A DNA stretch of 64,000 nt from Psychrobacter sp. JB385. GTDB lineage: Bacteria > Pseudomonadota > Gammaproteobacteria > Pseudomonadales > Moraxellaceae. The notes beneath the pieces were generated by a model. It made no database searches and was not told where the DNA came from. It was given only the letters and a program-made list of their open reading frames with translations. The stretch spans positions 434,001 through 498,000 of the forward strand of contig NZ_FUKN01000013.1 of NCBI RefSeq assembly GCF_900163785.1. Direction: 5' to 3'. This document shows, one piece after another, positions 1 to 9,676 of this stretch (position 1 is the first letter of the stretch; every line of letters starts with the position of its first letter). The translations under genes and the position numbers were made by a program.

Positions 1-955
1 CATGTTTGTCCAGTCCATCAAGTTCATTGAGAGTCACCATGGCAATACCAAAGACGTGTCTATCTATGGGCAGGAGTACACCAGCACCACCTACAAGCTC
101 GCCAAAATGAACCTCGCCATTCGTGGTATCTCTAGCAACTTGGGTGATGTGGCAGCCGATACCTTCTTTAAAGATCAGCATGAAGACCTAAAAGCCGACT
201 TCATCATGGCAAACCCACCTTTTAACCAAAAGGATTGGCGCGCGCCTGATGAGCTGGTCGATGATCCACGCTGGGCAGGCTATCCGACACCGCCAACGGG
301 TAATGCCAACTATGCATGGATATTGCACATGATATCTAAGCTCTCTGAGCACGGTACAGCAGGTTTCGTACTGGCCAATGGTTCGATGTCTACCACCACC
401 AGTGGTGAAGGTGATATACGCGAGCAAATCATCAAAAATGATCTGGTCGATTGTATGATTGCGCTACCGGGTCAACTGTTTTATACCACGCAGATTCCGG
501 TGTGCTTATGGTTTATCAGTAAAGACAAAGCCGTCAAGTCCGCTGATAGTCAAGCACGTGGGCTGCGTAATCGCAGCGGTGAGACGCTATTCATTGATGC
601 CCGTAATATCGGTGCAATGATAGATCGTACCCATAAAGAATTTTCTACTGATGATATTGAGGCGATTGCTAAGACTTATCATGCATGGCGCGGAGAGAAA
701 GAAGCTGGCGGTTATGAAGCCTATAGCGATGAGGCAGGCTACTGTAAATCAGCAAGCCTAGCGGATATCGAAGCTAATGACTATGTGCTCACGCCTGGGC
801 GTTATGTCGGTGCTGCTGCAATTGAGGATGACGGAATCCTGTTTGAGACAAAAATGTTAGAACTCAGCCAAACGCTGTATGCACAGATGCAAGAGTCACA
901 AAAACTAGATGCAACTATTCGTCAGAATTTGGAGGTGTTGGGTTATGGCGAGTGA
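1..955 (+). CDS. hsdM: Type I restriction-modification DNA methyltransferase subunit (HsdM), 5' end outside window
   Basis: This is the C-terminal part of the adenine-N6 methyltransferase subunit of a type I restriction-modification complex. Together with HsdS it methylates the bipartite recognition site and protects it from HsdR. About 317 residues are present. The NPPF catalytic motif (motif IV of N6-adenine methylases) lies about 70 residues into the visible part. The family is usually around 500 residues, so the N-terminal helical domain and motif I lie left of the window, and the ATG near base 2 is internal. The reading frame is open to base 1. The stop overlaps the start of hsdS, which indicates translational coupling. 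Confidence 0.95.
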   Translation, partial: MFVQSIKFIESHHGNTKDVSIYGQEYTSTTYKLAKMNLAIRGISSNLGDVAADTFFKDQHEDLKADFIMANPPFNQKDWRAPDELVDDPRWAGYPTPPTGNANYAWILHMISKLSEHGTAGFVLANGSMSTTTSGEGDIREQIIKNDLVDCMIALPGQLFYTTQIPVCLWFISKDKAVKSADSQARGLRNRSGETLFIDARNIGAMIDRTHKEFSTDDIEAIAKTYHAWRGEKEAGGYEAYSDEAGYCKSASLADIEANDYVLTPGRYVGAAAIEDDGILFETKMLELSQTLYAQMQESQKLDATIRQNLEVLGYGE

Positions 956-2288
956 TTGGGTAAAAACAACTCTTGGAGAAATAGTAAAGCTAGGCAATGG
1001 AATAATTCAGACAGGACCATTTGGTAGCCAATTACATGCCTCTGATTATGTTGATGAGGGGATTCCAGTAATCATGCCTCTTAATATTATCAATAATAAA
1101 ATAGATTTATCTGGTATAGCTAGAATAACTAAGGAAGATGCAGAAAGACTATCAAAGCATTTAGTGAAAAAGAACGATATCGTATACAGTCGCCGAGGTG
1201 ACGTAACTAGAAAAGCGTTGATTACTGAACTTGAAGAAGGAATGTTTTGTGGTACTGGATGCTTACTTGTAAGACCTGGTAATAGCATAGATGCTCGTTT
1301 CTTGACCTATCACTTAAGTTCGCCTATAAATCAAGAGTGGATAATCAGACACGCTGTTGGCGCTACTATGCCTAATCTTAATACAGGAATACTCAAGCGC
1401 GTTCCTTTGAACATACCAAGTTTGGATACTCAAAAAGCCATTGCCCATATCCTTGGCTCATTAGACGACAAAATCGAGCTAAACCGCCAAATGAACGAAA
1501 CGCTAGAAGCGATGGCGCAGGCGTTATTTAAAAGCTGGTTTGTTGACTTTGATCCCGTGATTGATAATGCGCTCGCAGCTGGTAATGCCATTCCTGATGA
1601 ATTTATCGAACGTGCTGAGCAACGTAAAGGCATTGAGAAAAAAGACAATTCAGATATTCAGGCATTATTCCCTGATGAGTTTGAGTTTACAGAAGAGATG
1701 GGTTGGATTCCGAAGGGGTGGGAATCTGGAACGCTTGCTGATATTTGCTTTTTCGGGAAAGGTAAAATAAATACTTCAGAACTCAGTTTGGAAAATTATG
1801 TTTCTACTGAGAATATGAATAAAGAAAAAGCGGGTATTTCTTACGCAGCAAGTATCGCGATTACTAGTCAAGTTCCAAAGTTCTTTGTAGGACAAACCCT
1901 GATTTCTAATATACGTCCGTACTTCAAAAAGATATGGCTTGCTAGTTTCAGTGGTGGTCGGTCAAATGATGTTTTAGGCTTTCAAGCTAATGATGCTGTA
2001 GCTAATGAATATCTATTTAGCCTTCTTTATCAGGATTCTTTCTTTGATTATATGACTGCAACGTCAAAAGGAACCAAAATGCCACGTGGCGATAAAGCAG
2101 CAATCATGAGCTGGTCAGTAGCAATACCTCCACTAATATTGATGGAAGAGTTTTCAAATAAAGTAAAACCTATGTATTTAGCAAATAATATTCGTTCAAA
2201 GCAGGCTATTTCTTTATCTGAACTCCGCGATACTCTTTTGCCTAAGTTGATGTCAGGTGAGCTCAGCATTCCCGATGATGTTTTTTAG
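945..2288 (+). CDS. hsdS: Type I restriction-modification specificity subunit (HsdS)
   Basis: HsdS is the DNA-recognition subunit that sets target specificity for methylation and cleavage. The protein has 447 residues from the chosen ATG at 945. A strong GGAGGTG ribosome site lies at 931-937, and the start overlaps the hsdM stop. An in-frame ATG at 909 lacks this site. Two target-recognition domains can be seen, at about residues 5-160 and 260-420. Each is followed by a conserved helical repeat: a central one containing [14 protein letters not shown] and [10 protein letters not shown], and a C-terminal one containing [14 protein letters not shown]. The recognition domains are AT-rich compared with the conserved parts, as expected for exchangeable modules. 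The recognition sequence cannot be deduced. Confidence 0.96.
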   Translation: MASDWVKTTLGEIVKLGNGIIQTGPFGSQLHASDYVDEGIPVIMPLNIINNKIDLSGIARITKEDAERLSKHLVKKNDIVYSRRGDVTRKALITELEEGMFCGTGCLLVRPGNSIDARFLTYHLSSPINQEWIIRHAVGATMPNLNTGILKRVPLNIPSLDTQKAIAHILGSLDDKIELNRQMNETLEAMAQALFKSWFVDFDPVIDNALAAGNAIPDEFIERAEQRKGIEKKDNSDIQALFPDEFEFTEEMGWIPKGWESGTLADICFFGKGKINTSELSLENYVSTENMNKEKAGISYAASIAITSQVPKFFVGQTLISNIRPYFKKIWLASFSGGRSNDVLGFQANDAVANEYLFSLLYQDSFFDYMTATSKGTKMPRGDKAAIMSWSVAIPPLILMEEFSNKVKPMYLANNIRSKQAISLSELRDTLLPKLMSGELSIPDDVF

Positions 2289-2340
2289 GATGCTTGGAAA
2301 GTAGCCTACAGAATTTAAAATTAAGCCATAAGGTGCAAAA

Positions 2341-3027
2341 ATGAAAAATAGCTATGCGCTGCCATTACTATTTATACTTATTTGCTATAGCCACAATGCT
2401 AATGCAGTTGATGTATATCCCAAGCAGGCCAATAGCCTGAATTCGTATGAGTTTGGTCAGTTCGTCAAAGACTATATGCCTAATGCTAATGCTTCAAATT
2501 CATGGAGCTTTAGCACTAACGACTCGAAAATTATTTGGGACAAAGGCATTGAGAGAAACGAATACACTAGGCAATTCCAGAAAAATGGATATATACGGAT
2601 AAACTTTGATAACTATAGCTTAAAGGAATCACCTTATAACAATCCCAATAGTAAGGCTGAAGCCGCATGGGGGATTAGTTACTATGGAGACAATACTAAA
2701 AATGTTGACATGATAAGTATAAATCATTCTGAAGCTGCTGGAATGTTAAGCACAGATGAAAACGAAAAAGTTAAACCCTTTAATTCTTTGATTGAAAAAA
2801 ATATTCTTTATAAGCCGGTATGTCTTTACAAGATGACGGGAGGTAATTATTCAATAGCTTATGAACTCTCCTCACCAAATAAGAAGAATATATACTTACT
2901 TGAAACGAACTCAGAAGGTTCAGGCGGTCTATCAACGTTCTATGATTTATTTAATGAAAAAGAGAAGTTGCATGAATATTTCTTTGATGTTAGCGATAAA
3001 AATGAAAACGCTTGTTTGATTATCTGA
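2341..3027 (+). CDS. Exported protein of unknown function inside the hsd operon
   Basis: I do not recognise this 228-residue protein. It begins with a clear signal peptide: MKNS, then a hydrophobic stretch through LLFILICYS, with a likely cleavage after HNANA near residue 22. The rest is polar, rich in Asn, Ser, Tyr and Lys, with no transmembrane segment and three cysteines counting one in the signal peptide. It sits 52 bases after hsdS and 65 bases before hsdR, in the same direction, and is probably co-transcribed. A periplasmic or secreted protein is unexpected between cytoplasmic restriction genes. It may be a cargo gene inserted into the operon. The base composition is more AT-rich than hsdR, which fits separate acquisition. 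It is unlikely to be a random frame because the signal peptide and start context are good. Confidence 0.75.
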   Translation: MKNSYALPLLFILICYSHNANAVDVYPKQANSLNSYEFGQFVKDYMPNANASNSWSFSTNDSKIIWDKGIERNEYTRQFQKNGYIRINFDNYSLKESPYNNPNSKAEAAWGISYYGDNTKNVDMISINHSEAAGMLSTDENEKVKPFNSLIEKNILYKPVCLYKMTGGNYSIAYELSSPNKKNIYLLETNSEGSGGLSTFYDLFNEKEKLHEYFFDVSDKNENACLII

Positions 3028-3092
3028 AGGAAACTTTAAATTGTACTTAGGGTTTCGATTTACACGCTAAGTTTATAAAAAGGACGCACGCA

Positions 3093-6000
3093 TTGAAATT
3101 CACCGAAGACAGACTTGAACAAGCCATTATCGAATTGCTAGCAGCCGAGGGCTATCCACACACGGTTGGTGAAGCACTTAACCGTAATCCTGATGATGTG
3201 CTGATTAAGTCTGATCTTCGACAGTTTCTGGCAACCCGTTATAAAGCAGATTTGATCACAGAGTATGAGATTGAGTCCATCATTCATAAGCTTGAATACC
3301 TTCCTGCGTCCGATCTGTACGATACCAACAAAGCCATTATGAAGCTTATTGCTGATGGCTTCACACTCAAGCGTGAGGACTATACCCAAAAAGACTTATA
3401 CATCCAACTGATTGATTATGAAGCACTCGATAACAATCGCTATCGCATCGTCAATCAGATGGATATACAAGGCTTTGAGCTGCGTATTCCTGATGGTATT
3501 CTCTCTATCAATGGCTTACCATTGGTAGTGTTTGAGTTTAAGAGCAGCATCCGTGAAGATGCCACTATGTTTGATGCCTATACCCAGCTGACCACTCGCT
3601 ATAAGCGCGATATTCCAGAGCTGTTTAAATACAATGCCCTATGTGTCATCAGTGATGGGGTCAACTCAAAGATGGGTTCGTTCTTTGCGCCTTATGAGTT
3701 CTACTACTCTTGGCGCAAAGTCACTGGCGATGAGAAATTAGAGAAAGACAGTATCCATTCCTTACTAACCATGATTAGCGGCTTATTCGATAAAGCACGT
3801 TTGGTTGATGTCATCCGCAATTTCATCTATGTGCCTGACAAATCAAGCAAGGAAGAGAAGATAGTATGTCGTTACCCGCAGTATTATGCAGCCACCAAGC
3901 TATACGCCAATATCAAACAGCACATGAAGCGGCTCGATAGTCATGGCAACTTGATTGACGATAATGGCTTACGTGACGGGAAGGGTGGTACGTACTTTGG
4001 CGCGACTGGCTGTGGCAAGAGTTTTACCATGCTGTTTCTCGCACGTCTGCTGATGCGCGATGTGGAGCTTGGCAGTCCAACCATTATCTTAATCACTGAT
4101 CGCACCGATTTAGACGGTCAGCTGTCTGAAACCTTTACCAATGCCAAGACCTATATCGGCGATGACAATATCATCAGTGTCGAAAGTCGAGCGCATCTAC
4201 GCGAACAGTTAAAAGGTCGCAGAAGTGGCGGTGTGTTCCTAACCACCATTCATAAGTTCACCGAAGACTTAGCCCTACTGACCGAGCGTACCAACGTCAT
4301 CTGTATTTCAGATGAAGCACACCGTAGCCAAATCAATCTCCAACAAAAAGTCACCGTCACCGAAAACGGTGTGAAAAAGACCTACGGCTTCGCTAAGTAC
4401 TTACATGACTCATTGCCCAATGCCACTTACGTTGGCTTTACGGGTACACCGATTGATGCCACCCTTGATGTCTTCGGTCCAGTGGTTGATAGCTATACCA
4501 TGGTCGAATCGGTATTCGATGAAATCACGGTACGTATCGTTTATGAGGGTCGCGCTGCCAAAGTATTACTCGATAGCAAACAGCTTGATGAAGTAGAAAA
4601 ATACTATAAAGAAAGCGCAGATGCTGGCACCAATGAGTATCAGATAGAGAAAAGCAAAAAAGCCATGGCGAGCATGTCCACTATTCTTGGTGACCCTGAC
4701 CGCATCAGAGCCATTGCTGAAGACTTTGTTCAGCATTATGAAGCGCGAGTAGAAGAGGGTACCACGCAGAAAGGCAAGGCAATGTTTGTCTGTAGCAGCC
4801 GTGAAGCCGCCTATCAGTTATATAAAGACATCATAGAGCTGCGTCCTGAATGGGATGAGATACGAGCGTGCGAAGAAGGTTCAATCTTATCTGAAAGCGA
4901 CAAGAAAAAGGTCAAACCGATGGAGCGCGTCAAGATGATCATGACTCGTAACAAGGATGATGCAAAAGGGATGTGGGACAGTCTTGGTAATAAAGACTAC
5001 CGCAAAGAGCTAGACCGTCAGTTTAAAAATGGCAAGTCTAACTTTAAGATCGCCATCGTCGTCGACATGTGGCTCACAGGCTTTGACGTGCCATTCCTAG
5101 ATACCATCTATATTGATAAACCCTTACAAAAACATAGCTTGATTCAGACCATCTCACGGGTCAACCGTAAGTTTGAAGGCAAAGAGAGTGGCTTAGTCGT
5201 TGATTATATCGGTATCAAAAAGCAGATGAATCTGGCGCTCTCGCATTACACAGGCGGTCAGGTTCAAAACCTGGACGATATCCAAAAGTCAGTCGTAGTA
5301 GTCAAAGACCATTTAAAGCTACTCGATACGGTCTATCATAAGTTTGACGCAAGCCTTTACTTTAACGGCACGCCACTAGAGCAGCTCAATTGCTTAAATG
5401 CAGCAGCTGACTTTGCGCTGCAATCTAAAAAGCTAGAGAAACGCTTTATGGATTTGGCCAAGCGTCTGAAGTCTGCCTATGATATTTGCGTGGGTAGTGA
5501 AGCGCTTAACAAGGTGCACAAGGACAAGATTCATTACTACCTAGCTATTCGTACCATCATCTTTAAAATTACCACTGGCGGTGCGCCTGACGTTGAACAA
5601 ATGAATCAAAAGGTACGTGACTTGGTAAAAGCTGCACTGATGAGTGATGGCGTTGAAGAGATCTTTAAGCTGGGCGATAACACCGACGGTGAGATCGATA
5701 TCTTCGATGAAGACTACCTAGCCAAGCTTGAGGTGATTAAGCAGCCCAATACCAAGCTGGAGCTGCTACAACAGCTACTCGCAAAAGCCATTGGTGAGCT
5801 GAAAAAGACCAATAAGGTGAAGGGCGTGGATTTCAGTAAGAAAATGAATGCGCTCGTTGAGAAGTATAACGACCGTAACGAGCAAGATTTACTGCGCGCT
5901 GAAGTCATTGGCGACTTCTCTGATGAGATCATCAAGCTGTATCACGAGCTGCGTGAAGAGATGGCATCATTTAGTGAGATGGGTATCGACTTTGAAGAAA

Positions 6001-6275
6001 AAGCGTTTTATGACATTTTGCTATCATTGGCGCATAAGTACGACTTTACCTATCCAGAAGACAAGCTGCTTGAGCTGTCTAAAGAAGTGAAAAAGCTCAT
6101 CGATGATAAGGCTAGATACACTGACTGGAACAAGCGTGATGACATCAAAGCTGAGCTACAGTTTGATCTAATGGTATTGCTCGATGAATGGGGCTATCCA
6201 CCTGTTGATTCAAAAGAGGTCTATAAAGAGATATTTGAGCAGGCTGAGAACTTTAAGAAAAGTAGGGTGGTTTAG
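3093..6275 (+). CDS. hsdR: Type I restriction endonuclease subunit R (HsdR)
   Basis: HsdR is the ATP-dependent translocase and nuclease subunit of the type I complex. It pulls DNA past the bound complex and cuts it away from the recognition site. The protein has 1060 residues, the usual size. A PD-(D/E)xK-type nuclease core is visible, with PDGIL near residue 133 and EFKS near 148. Walker A (GCGKS) is near residue 306, the DEAH box (DEAHRS) near 407, and the TGTPI helicase motif near 450. A long helical C-terminal region probably contacts HsdM and HsdS. The start is TTG at 3093 with an AAAGGA-like site just upstream. No frame damage is visible, so the system looks intact apart from the part of hsdM outside the window. 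Confidence 0.95.
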   Translation: MKFTEDRLEQAIIELLAAEGYPHTVGEALNRNPDDVLIKSDLRQFLATRYKADLITEYEIESIIHKLEYLPASDLYDTNKAIMKLIADGFTLKREDYTQKDLYIQLIDYEALDNNRYRIVNQMDIQGFELRIPDGILSINGLPLVVFEFKSSIREDATMFDAYTQLTTRYKRDIPELFKYNALCVISDGVNSKMGSFFAPYEFYYSWRKVTGDEKLEKDSIHSLLTMISGLFDKARLVDVIRNFIYVPDKSSKEEKIVCRYPQYYAATKLYANIKQHMKRLDSHGNLIDDNGLRDGKGGTYFGATGCGKSFTMLFLARLLMRDVELGSPTIILITDRTDLDGQLSETFTNAKTYIGDDNIISVESRAHLREQLKGRRSGGVFLTTIHKFTEDLALLTERTNVICISDEAHRSQINLQQKVTVTENGVKKTYGFAKYLHDSLPNATYVGFTGTPIDATLDVFGPVVDSYTMVESVFDEITVRIVYEGRAAKVLLDSKQLDEVEKYYKESADAGTNEYQIEKSKKAMASMSTILGDPDRIRAIAEDFVQHYEARVEEGTTQKGKAMFVCSSREAAYQLYKDIIELRPEWDEIRACEEGSILSESDKKKVKPMERVKMIMTRNKDDAKGMWDSLGNKDYRKELDRQFKNGKSNFKIAIVVDMWLTGFDVPFLDTIYIDKPLQKHSLIQTISRVNRKFEGKESGLVVDYIGIKKQMNLALSHYTGGQVQNLDDIQKSVVVVKDHLKLLDTVYHKFDASLYFNGTPLEQLNCLNAAADFALQSKKLEKRFMDLAKRLKSAYDICVGSEALNKVHKDKIHYYLAIRTIIFKITTGGAPDVEQMNQKVRDLVKAALMSDGVEEIFKLGDNTDGEIDIFDEDYLAKLEVIKQPNTKLELLQQLLAKAIGELKKTNKVKGVDFSKKMNALVEKYNDRNEQDLLRAEVIGDFSDEIIKLYHELREEMASFSEMGIDFEEKAFYDILLSLAHKYDFTYPEDKLLELSKEVKKLIDDKARYTDWNKRDDIKAELQFDLMVLLDEWGYPPVDSKEVYKEIFEQAENFKKSRVV

Positions 6276-6344
6276 TTGTACTCAGACGTAATTTGGTATG
6301 ACCTCTCTGAGTTTGTAAAGCAGAGTTATGACAACTTCATCATG

Positions 6345-6399
6345 TCAGGCATGGCTGCCTGACTCAAGTAAATCAACCTCCGATATAGTCGGGGCGGTT
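6345..6399. repeat. Two small hairpins downstream of hsdR
   Basis: A 6-bp stem with a 6-base loop lies at 6345-6362 (TCAGGC / GCCTGA). An imperfect hairpin lies at 6375-6399 (AACC..CCGA / TCGG..GGTT), followed by a short T-run at 6403-6407. The second could end transcription of hsdR. The pair could also be the terminal structures of a lost insertion element. The sequence does not decide between these. Confidence 0.3.
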
Positions 6400-6557
6400 C
6401 AGTTTTTAAATCTACTTTTGTAAACGATTAGCTTCATCCAGTGTTTCTTTTCTACTCAAGATCCTTAATATTTAATATTGGACTTAGACTGTTCTCCAAA
6501 TATTAGATTTTTTAAGGTTTAATAAATTTACATTTCTATAGGCATTTTAGTAAAAAC

Positions 6558-6878
6558 ATGAAAAATTTCACATTGTTAACACTCACTCACAAATATTGTT
6601 TTGAACCTGAAGTTACCGAAATGTTAAATAATCTCTTAGAAAATGCTTACTATAGTAATTTCACAACGATAATAGAAATATCTAATTTTATTGTAAAAAA
6701 TAATCTTGAAGGTGTTTATGGAAAGATATCTGGGACAGTGGAAATGAGTAAAGAAGGAAGAACATGGTTTCGCAGAGGCGGTTTTTCTCCAGACATGTAT
6801 GACATCATTTGTTCAGAGTTAGGTATTGAAAACCAAAGAAGTACGGCACACTGTATTGGCTACACTCCTTATGGATAA
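6558..6878 (+). CDS. Small protein of unknown function
   Basis: I do not recognise this 106-residue protein. It has no signal peptide or membrane segment. The N-terminal two thirds look helical with many Asn and Ile residues, and the C-terminal end carries a RTWFRRGGFSPDMYDIICSELG stretch. The coding region is very AT-rich and the upstream ribosome site is weak. It lies alone between hsdR and the mobilisation remnant, in accessory DNA. The frame keeps a plausible amino acid mix, so I call it a gene with moderate confidence. Confidence 0.5.
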   Translation: MKNFTLLTLTHKYCFEPEVTEMLNNLLENAYYSNFTTIIEISNFIVKNNLEGVYGKISGTVEMSKEGRTWFRRGGFSPDMYDIICSELGIENQRSTAHCIGYTPYG

Positions 6879-7100
6879 GTTCCGAGTTCTAATTTATTAT
6901 AGCAACCTTATTAAAACCTAAAGTAACCACCGAATATATTTTAAGTACAGGTATTTTTTATTTACCTTCCAGTTTTTTGGATAAGTATAAACTTACAAAA
7001 ACTATGCTAACATTTCACTTTGTTATAGTTAGATAGATTTCATAATTCGCAGAGGGGGTAATCCCCTTGACCCCTAAAAGATAAAATAAAGGATTTTCTA

Positions 7101-7355
7101 ATGGCTGCTTTTTTAAAATTTGAGAATAAATACATTAGCATAAATAATATTGCTCAAGTTGAACTAGATTCAACCTCAGCTACCTGCCACGATATTAATA
7201 TTCATCCAGCTCAAGGAAACAGAATTTTTTTACAGCTTAGAGTTAGCGAGAAAGATGTCGCTGACAAGATTTTTCAAGAACTAGGAAAAGCATTAGATAC
7301 CAATAATTCGATTGACCTTGATGCCATCAAGTTAAAACATACCTCTGTTGAGTAA
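7101..7355 (+). CDS. Small protein encoded directly upstream of a mobA/mobL remnant
   Basis: This 84-residue protein of unknown function starts with MAAFLKFENKYISINNIAQV and has the look of a small, mixed alpha/beta cytoplasmic protein. It has a good AAAGGA ribosome site about ten bases before its ATG. It ends two bases before the ATG of the decayed relaxase gene. From general knowledge, small genes often precede mobA/mobL on mobilisable plasmids of this group, so it was probably part of the mobilisation operon. Its role in DNA processing is inference. Confidence 0.65.
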   Translation: MAAFLKFENKYISINNIAQVELDSTSATCHDINIHPAQGNRIFLQLRVSEKDVADKIFQELGKALDTNNSIDLDAIKLKHTSVE

Positions 7356-7357
7356 GT

Positions 7358-7733
7358 ATGGCGATTTATCACCTATCGACTAAGCCAGTATCGCGCAGTA
7401 GCGGAAGAACCGCCACTGCGTCTATTGCTTATCGTGCCGGTATTGCTATCAAAGATGAACGCACAGGCAAAGAACACGACTACACCAAAAGAAGCGGTGT
7501 AGTATCTACTTGACTTCATACCCCAAACGATTTAGAAATTAAGCGTGATGAGCTTTGGAACTTAGCGGAAGCCACCGAAACAAGAAAGAACAGCAGAACT
7601 GCTAGAGAGATTGTCGTTAATTTGCCTCATGAGTTATCAGGACGTGAACGGATCATGTTGGTTAATGAGTTCGCCAAGGACTTAGCCAATCAATATGGTG
7701 TTGCCGTTGATGAGGCAATACATTATATCTGAC
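7358..7733 (+). pseudogene. mobA: MobA/MobL family relaxase, N-terminal remnant with stop codon
   Basis: The frame starting at ATG 7358 reads MAIYHLSTKPVSRSSGRTAT, then SIAYRAG, the typical N-terminus of MobA/MobL (MOBQ) relaxases that nick plasmid DNA at oriT for conjugal transfer. An in-frame TGA at 7511-7513 interrupts it where the family usually has a readable codon. The homology then resumes (REIVVNLPHELSGRERIMLV, then NEFA) and runs to a second TGA at 7731-7733 just after AIHYI. The histidine triad motif and the rest of the protein (normally several hundred residues) are absent. The gene is clearly dead. It shows that the region derives from a mobilisable plasmid or element. Confidence 0.85.
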
Positions 7734-7808
7734 GGTTATGGCGATCCTAGTAGTCTTTTCGAGCTATAGCAGCGAACATATCAAGCTGCAATACACTGCT
7801 CATAAATC

Positions 7809-8063
7809 TTGTGCACCAGTGCCTTATATTTCGCCTCGTGTGGCAAATGCTGTCACCGTATTAACTTAAGCAAGTTAACTATCTACTTAGATCGCGATGA
7901 TGGAGTATGTCAGTATTTTAATGAGGTGAGTAATCTGTGCAATAGCTATAGTGAAAGGCCTTTAATCTGTAGAGTAGGAGACTACTATAAAACTTATTTA
8001 ACTGATCAAATAGGTTGGAGTGATTTCGTCAAAATAAACATGGACATCTGCGCAGACCTTTAA
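7809..8063 (+). CDS. YkgJ-type cysteine cluster (zinc/iron chelating) protein, 5' end uncertain
   Basis: The 84-residue frame carries the cysteine pattern of the YkgJ/UPF0153 family: CGKCC near the N-terminus, then DGVCQYF, C-x6-RPLICRV and a final cysteine in MDICADL. Family members are small metal-binding proteins of poorly known function. The frame opens with TTG at 7809 only two codons after an in-frame stop, and no good ribosome site is visible. The 5' end may therefore have been lost or shifted by the rearrangement that truncated the neighbouring mob gene. It may be functional or a remnant. Confidence 0.6.
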   Translation: MCTSALYFASCGKCCHRINLSKLTIYLDRDDGVCQYFNEVSNLCNSYSERPLICRVGDYYKTYLTDQIGWSDFVKINMDICADL

Positions 8064-8151
8064 ATGTATTACTGATTGAGCCTTTTGAGAGTGATTGTTA
8101 AACGTTTTTTAGTAAATAGTATATGACTCAATTTACTTAGAAAGCAGTATC

Positions 8152-9513
8152 TTAACCTTTGTTTTTCAACAGTTCTAAAACCTTATCCTCTCCAAGCTGA
8201 TCGACTAACGCTTGCAGTTGCGCGGTAGAGTCAGCTTTGGTTTGTGCATCCGCTCTAAACTCAGCCGTATCTCTTCCTTCTCTGAGTGCATCTAAATAGT
8301 CAGCCCACTTCTGCATCATATCGCTACGATCATCAATGTACTCAAATCGACCGTAAGCGCTTCCATTAGGATCTTTAGTGGTATGACCCAATGCCATCTC
8401 TACAAGCACAAGCGGATACTTTAACTGCTCTTGTAAGAGTGTCTTTGCTGTCGCTCGAAAGCCATGAGCACAATGTATGTTTTGATAGCCTAAGTCCTTG
8501 AGGCGTTTGTTTGCTGTATTCTCAGAGATGATCTGATGCTTTTTTGCCGTTTCGCTAAAAAAGACATATTCGGTATGACCATTAATTTTTTGCTGTTCAC
8601 GTAGTATAGCTACGGCTTGATTAGGTAGGGGAACAAACATATCCTTAACCATAGTTACCTTGCCTTGTCCCTTCAATGGCTTTAATTGCCACCTGCCAGC
8701 GTCTAGATCAATATCAGACCAACGCATACGTCTTAGATCACCATTACGCACGAACAGTAGCGCTAATAGCCTAAGAGAATTAATAGTATTTAAATCACCT
8801 TCTATCGTTTCAATAGCTCGCAGGAGTTTGGCTAGGTCTTTAGGTTTGGTGATGGCAGGACGATGACCATAGCTAGATTTAGCCAATTGACTCTTGATAA
8901 GCGCCGCAGGATTGCTGCTACAGAAACCACGAGCGCCAGCATAGACAAACACGTCACTAGCGATACCTGCACAGCGTTCAGCCTTATCTGTGGGCTTACC
9001 AGCTTTATTTAATGAACTGGCCTGAATATCTAGTAGTACTTCAAGCATTCTAGGTGAGTCAATTTCACTAATAGGTTCATTACCAATATAAGAGCATATA
9101 AGCGCTAAACGGCCCTTTTTACGAATGAGTGTATTACCTTTTTGAGTTTGCTCCAAACTGTCAAAATACTCCCATGCAAAATGATTAAAAGAGTTTTTAG
9201 TTTTGCTAATAAGACTTTGCTTTAATTCTTCACGGTGGTTTTTGGGATCAATGTTACGGCTTAATAGTTCTTCATAGTCACGCCAGATTTCACAGGCACG
9301 TGAGAACGATACGTTTGGATACACGCCAAGCGATATGCGTTTGTTTTTTGAATGAGTAGGGGATAAGTAGCGATAAACCCAAGATCTGGTGCCGTTAGGT
9401 CTGACCATTAAGTAAAGCATGGGATGGTTTTTGACAGAGACCAGATATTCTTTGTCATCGGCTTTATGACTACTGATACTGCGGTCGGAGCTAATAGGCT
9501 TGCGAGCTTCCAT
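8152..9513 (-). CDS. Tyrosine recombinase / prophage-type integrase of a tRNA-Leu island
   Basis: This is a site-specific recombinase of the P4-like integrase class that integrates and excises elements at tRNA genes. An N-terminal DUF4102-like arm-binding domain (YLVSVKNHPMLYLMVRPNG) is followed by the SAM-like core-binding domain and the catalytic domain. Catalytic residues are visible as Arg in RNGDLR, HGFR, the later His in LGHTT, and the nucleophile Tyr in EYIDDRS. I start at 9513 (MEARKP), about 453 residues, because a GGGG stretch lies just upstream. The ATG at 9534 lies inside an ATGTACAT repeat. The start is about 160 bases from the 3' end of tRNA-Leu, with transcription away from it, so the tRNA is the probable attachment site and the element extends to the left. 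Confidence 0.93.
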   Translation of the reverse strand: MEARKPISSDRSISSHKADDKEYLVSVKNHPMLYLMVRPNGTRSWVYRYLSPTHSKNKRISLGVYPNVSFSRACEIWRDYEELLSRNIDPKNHREELKQSLISKTKNSFNHFAWEYFDSLEQTQKGNTLIRKKGRLALICSYIGNEPISEIDSPRMLEVLLDIQASSLNKAGKPTDKAERCAGIASDVFVYAGARGFCSSNPAALIKSQLAKSSYGHRPAITKPKDLAKLLRAIETIEGDLNTINSLRLLALLFVRNGDLRRMRWSDIDLDAGRWQLKPLKGQGKVTMVKDMFVPLPNQAVAILREQQKINGHTEYVFFSETAKKHQIISENTANKRLKDLGYQNIHCAHGFRATAKTLLQEQLKYPLVLVEMALGHTTKDPNGSAYGRFEYIDDRSDMMQKWADYLDALREGRDTAEFRADAQTKADSTAQLQALVDQLGEDKVLELLKNKG

Positions 9514-9526
9514 GACTGATACCCCA

Positions 9527-9564
9527 ATGTACATTTAAAAACCAGTGTACATAGTAGTGTACAT
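9527..9564. repeat. Three TGTACAT repeats upstream of the integrase
   Basis: The octamer palindrome ATGTACAT lies at 9527-9534. Two identical copies of AGTGTACAT lie at 9544-9552 and 9556-9564, spaced 12 bases start to start. They cover the integrase start region. They may be an operator for integrase control or arm-type recombinase sites. Which one is inference. Confidence 0.55.
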
Positions 9565-9619
9565 CAGATGCATGGATTAGGATAGATAACACAGGACAGT
9601 ATAAGACGTCAGATACAAC

Positions 9620-9643
9620 AAAGCCCCTGATATCAGGGGCTTT
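9620..9643 (-). terminator. Perfect palindrome downstream of tRNA-Leu
   Basis: A 24-base perfect palindrome (AAAGCCCCTGAT and its complement) lies 33 bases beyond the 3' end of tRNA-Leu. Its A and T flanks allow a strong hairpin with a short U-tract, probably ending the tRNA transcript. If the island integrated at the tRNA 3' end, this terminator came with the element. Confidence 0.7.
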
Positions 9644-9676
9644 AGCTATTCTATAAGATAGTATAGAACTATGTAT

